A DNA stretch of 8,801 nt from Candidatus Gastranaerophilales bacterium (GTDB lineage: Bacteria > Cyanobacteriota > Vampirovibrionia > Gastranaerophilales > Gastranaerophilaceae): positions 1 through 8,801 of the forward strand of contig UNSK01000064.1 of the NCBI GenBank assembly GCA_900552525.1, written 5' to 3'. Below are positions 7,342 to 8,801 of this stretch, piece by piece; position 1 is the first letter of the stretch; every line of letters starts with the position of its first letter. The notes beneath the pieces were generated by a model, which saw nothing but the letters and a program-made list of their open reading frames with translations, did no database searches and had not been told where the DNA came from. Position numbers and translations under genes: made by a program.

Positions 7342-7365
7342 CTTTCTTATCCAATGATAAGAAAG
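7342..7365 (-). repeat. Perfect 10-bp inverted repeat before the ArnT-like gene
   Basis: The arms CTTTCTTATC (7342-7351) and GATAAGAAAG (7356-7365) are perfectly complementary around a 4-nt loop. The repeat covers the predicted -10 box (7354-7359) and touches the AAAGG ribosome binding site at its end. No T run follows on either strand, so it is not an intrinsic terminator. It could be a repressor operator in DNA, or, in read-through RNA from the amidase gene, a hairpin that partly hides the ribosome binding site. Confidence 0.6.
7354..7359 (-). promoter_or_regulatory. -10 box of the ArnT-like gene
   Basis: TATCAT on the minus strand matches the -10 consensus at five of six positions. The predicted +1 is near 7347, giving a 13-nt leader that contains AAAGG. 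No good -35 is present at 17 bp (ACATTT); the direct repeat at 7369-7385 takes its place, as at the divergent operon. Confidence 0.45.
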
Positions 7366-7368
7366 AAT

Positions 7369-7385
7369 TGTTAGGGAAATGTTAG
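7369..7385 (-). promoter_or_regulatory. 11-bp-period direct repeat, putative response-regulator site (ArnT-like gene)
   Basis: On the minus strand two identical CTAACA half-sites (7385-7380 and 7374-7369) are separated by 5 bp. Identity extends to seven bases (CCTAACA). Nine bp then lead to the -10 box TATCAT. The layout equals that at 3219-3250 in motif, orientation, period and gap. It is a candidate binding site for the OmpR/PhoB-type regulator encoded at 3873-4568. Confidence 0.55.
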
Positions 7386-7412
7386 GTGTTCAATAGTAAA
7401 TCTGCTAAGCCA

Positions 7413-8765
7413 TTATTTGTTTACAAAATCCACTATTCCATCAGCTATTCCTTTAGCTGCATTATAAGCAAAATTGTTTGATTTATATAAAACAGTATCA
7501 GAAGGATTAATCATATATGCAGCTTCAACAAGTACTCCCACAAAGTTTGCAGGTCTGATGACTGCAAAGCTGGCAGTTCTTACTCCGTCTTTTCGTGTCC
7601 CTGCGGATTTTGTAACACTTTTCTCAAGTATTTCTGCGAGTTTACGGGAATTACGGTTATAATAGTATACGCTTGTTCCTTTATTTTTATGAATATTTAT
7701 TGGTACATCGCCGATTGAGTTTAAATGAATACTTACAAATATATCTGCATCATTTTCATGTGCAATCTTAATCCTGTCATTTAGAGAGATTGTTCCATCG
7801 CACTCACGTGTCATTATTACATTTGCCCCCATATTTTTAAGCAATTTTTGCAACTCGAGAGCAATCTTTAGATTTATATCTTTTTCAGCATCCCCCAGAC
7901 ACCCCATTGCACCTTTTTCCGCCCCGCCATGTCCTGCATCTATAACGATAGTGCAATCTTCTAATGCTTTGGGGATTTCGCAAACTTTAAATGTGTAAAG
8001 TCCGTCTTTAAGAGTAACAGAATAAAAATATTTTTCTGGTTTTGGAATATTCAGAGTATAAACTGATGTATCCGATAATTCTGGATTGTAAACTTTAAAC
8101 AAAATTTCTTTATCCAAATCTTCAACAGTATATGGAAGATTTTTTGTAAAAGATATCGTCTGGATAACTGCATTTTTAAACTTCTGGCTGTCCATATTTA
8201 TAAAACTTGCAACATCAGAATTTATGCCACAATCTTCATCAACATCCTTTTTTGCAATCCAGCCTGTCTTATCTTTCGAAAGATAAACTCTATAAAACTC
8301 TCCCTTAGAGCCGTCTATCAAAATAGTTGTACCTTTAAACAGATGGGAAATTCGATTTAGACCGCCATCAACAGGCGTGCTGCGCAAAGGAGTATTATCA
8401 TTCTTCACAACAACTGCATGTCTTTGAATATCTGCAGCTTCCTCAGATGCTTTACTTATTGGAACTTTTTTACAAAATTTGTAAACTTGAGTATTAAAGT
8501 TAGAACGAACTACTACCCTGTTTTCTCCATCTTTCAATTTTACTGAATGAGCAAACGCACCATTAGAAGCCGTATATACTCTCTCATTATTTATAGTAAT
8601 CATCTCAGAATTATTAGCTTTCCCTGCAAAAAGGACATATTCAGAGGTTACAACAGCCTCTTTCTCTACAGGAAAAACAAGTTCAAAAGCATTACAAGAC
8701 AGCATGCCGGAAACAAACAGCATCAAGAGAAGTAATACTCCTTTTAGAAAGTTGGATTTTGACAA
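7413..8765 (-). CDS. Exported N-acetylmuramoyl-L-alanine amidase (Amidase_3) with Ig-like and SH3-like domains
   Basis: This is a zinc amidase that cuts the bond between muramic acid and the peptide stem of peptidoglycan, acting in cell separation or wall remodelling. The N-terminus is a signal peptide (hydrophobic core about 8-22, ending SCNA; MLSC is only a weak lipobox). Residues 29-92 resemble an immunoglobulin-like bacterial domain, and 116-173 an SH3-like wall-binding domain (TPLRSTP ... GWIAKKDV). The catalytic domain covers 270-450 with zinc ligands H279 (DAGHGG), E294 and H347 (SIHLNS), and catalytic E414 (VEAAYM). All key residues are present. The start used is TTG at 8765, with AGGGAGAG (8775-8782) 9 nt upstream. 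The frame is open to the window edge, so a start farther out cannot be excluded, but the signal peptide fits this one. No terminator follows, so read-through into the ArnT-like gene is possible. Confidence 0.9.
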   Translation of the reverse strand: MSKSNFLKGVLLLLMLFVSGMLSCNAFELVFPVEKEAVVTSEYVLFAGKANNSEMITINNERVYTASNGAFAHSVKLKDGENRVVVRSNFNTQVYKFCKKVPISKASEEAADIQRHAVVVKNDNTPLRSTPVDGGLNRISHLFKGTTILIDGSKGEFYRVYLSKDKTGWIAKKDVDEDCGINSDVASFINMDSQKFKNAVIQTISFTKNLPYTVEDLDKEILFKVYNPELSDTSVYTLNIPKPEKYFYSVTLKDGLYTFKVCEIPKALEDCTIVIDAGHGGAEKGAMGCLGDAEKDINLKIALELQKLLKNMGANVIMTRECDGTISLNDRIKIAHENDADIFVSIHLNSIGDVPINIHKNKGTSVYYYNRNSRKLAEILEKSVTKSAGTRKDGVRTASFAVIRPANFVGVLVEAAYMINPSDTVLYKSNNFAYNAAKGIADGIVDFVNK

Positions 8766-8774
8766 AATAAATAA

Positions 8775-8782
8775 CTCTCCCT
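8775..8782 (-). promoter_or_regulatory. Ribosome binding site supporting the TTG start of the amidase
   Basis: AGGGAGAG on the minus strand lies 9 nt upstream of TTG 8765. No ATG or GTG lies in frame between them, and the next in-frame ATG is at residue 15, inside the signal peptide core. This site is the main reason for accepting the rare start codon. Confidence 0.5.
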
Positions 8783-8801
8783 GAATGGTTGAAATAAGGT
8801 G

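Noticed and set aside
1..8801. CRISPR arrays, tRNA/rRNA genes, insertion sequences, phage genes, recoded stops
   Set aside because: No spaced repeat array, transposase or integrase motif, terminal inverted repeats or RNA gene structure was seen. The large genes end at ordinary stops, and tryptophan is encoded by TGG.

Overview
The window is AT-rich and densely coded. It looks like a Gram-negative-type bacterium. The primary sigma factor resembles the cyanobacterial SigA group (region 1.2 reads [16 protein letters not shown]), and the lipid-A-type glycosyltransferase implies an outer membrane. With the low GC, this fits a non-photosynthetic relative of cyanobacteria such as Gastranaerophilales (Vampirovibrionia/Melainabacteria). 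That placement is inferred from sequence flavour only; no search was run.

Layout. Positions 1-78 (minus) hold the first 26 codons of a gene that leaves the window, with a good promoter at 101-129. A strong hairpin terminator (174-204) ends the dnaG-rpoD operon (minus strand, 210-3181). The two genes share one base at their junction, and no rpsU precedes dnaG. A 67-bp divergent intergenic region then carries promoters for both directions. On the plus strand, 3258-5956 encodes a metallophosphoesterase that has lost its first catalytic motifs, an OmpR/PhoB-type response regulator and a PhoR-type sensor kinase. The kinase gene overlaps, tail to tail by 23 bp, a minus-strand ArnT-like membrane glycosyltransferase (5934-7334). 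Upstream of that gene on the same strand is an exported N-acetylmuramoyl-L-alanine amidase (7413-8765), whose start lies near the window edge.

How it fits together. Genome replication and transcription functions (DnaG, RpoD) sit beside a cell-envelope block. The most interesting signal is regulatory. The promoter regions of the phosphoesterase/two-component operon and of the convergent ArnT-like gene share one layout in the same orientation: two YTAACA half-sites with an 11-bp period, then exactly 9 bp, then a TATNAT -10 box. This is the spacing that OmpR/PhoB-family regulators use when their site replaces the -35 element. The encoded response regulator may therefore control both its own operon and the adjacent glycosyltransferase, analogous to PmrAB-arnT or Pho regulation. 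Several promoters also place the predicted +1 at or one base before the start codon, suggesting leaderless mRNAs.

No tRNA, rRNA, CRISPR, insertion sequence or prophage gene was seen, and no gene-free stretch exceeds about 130 bp.
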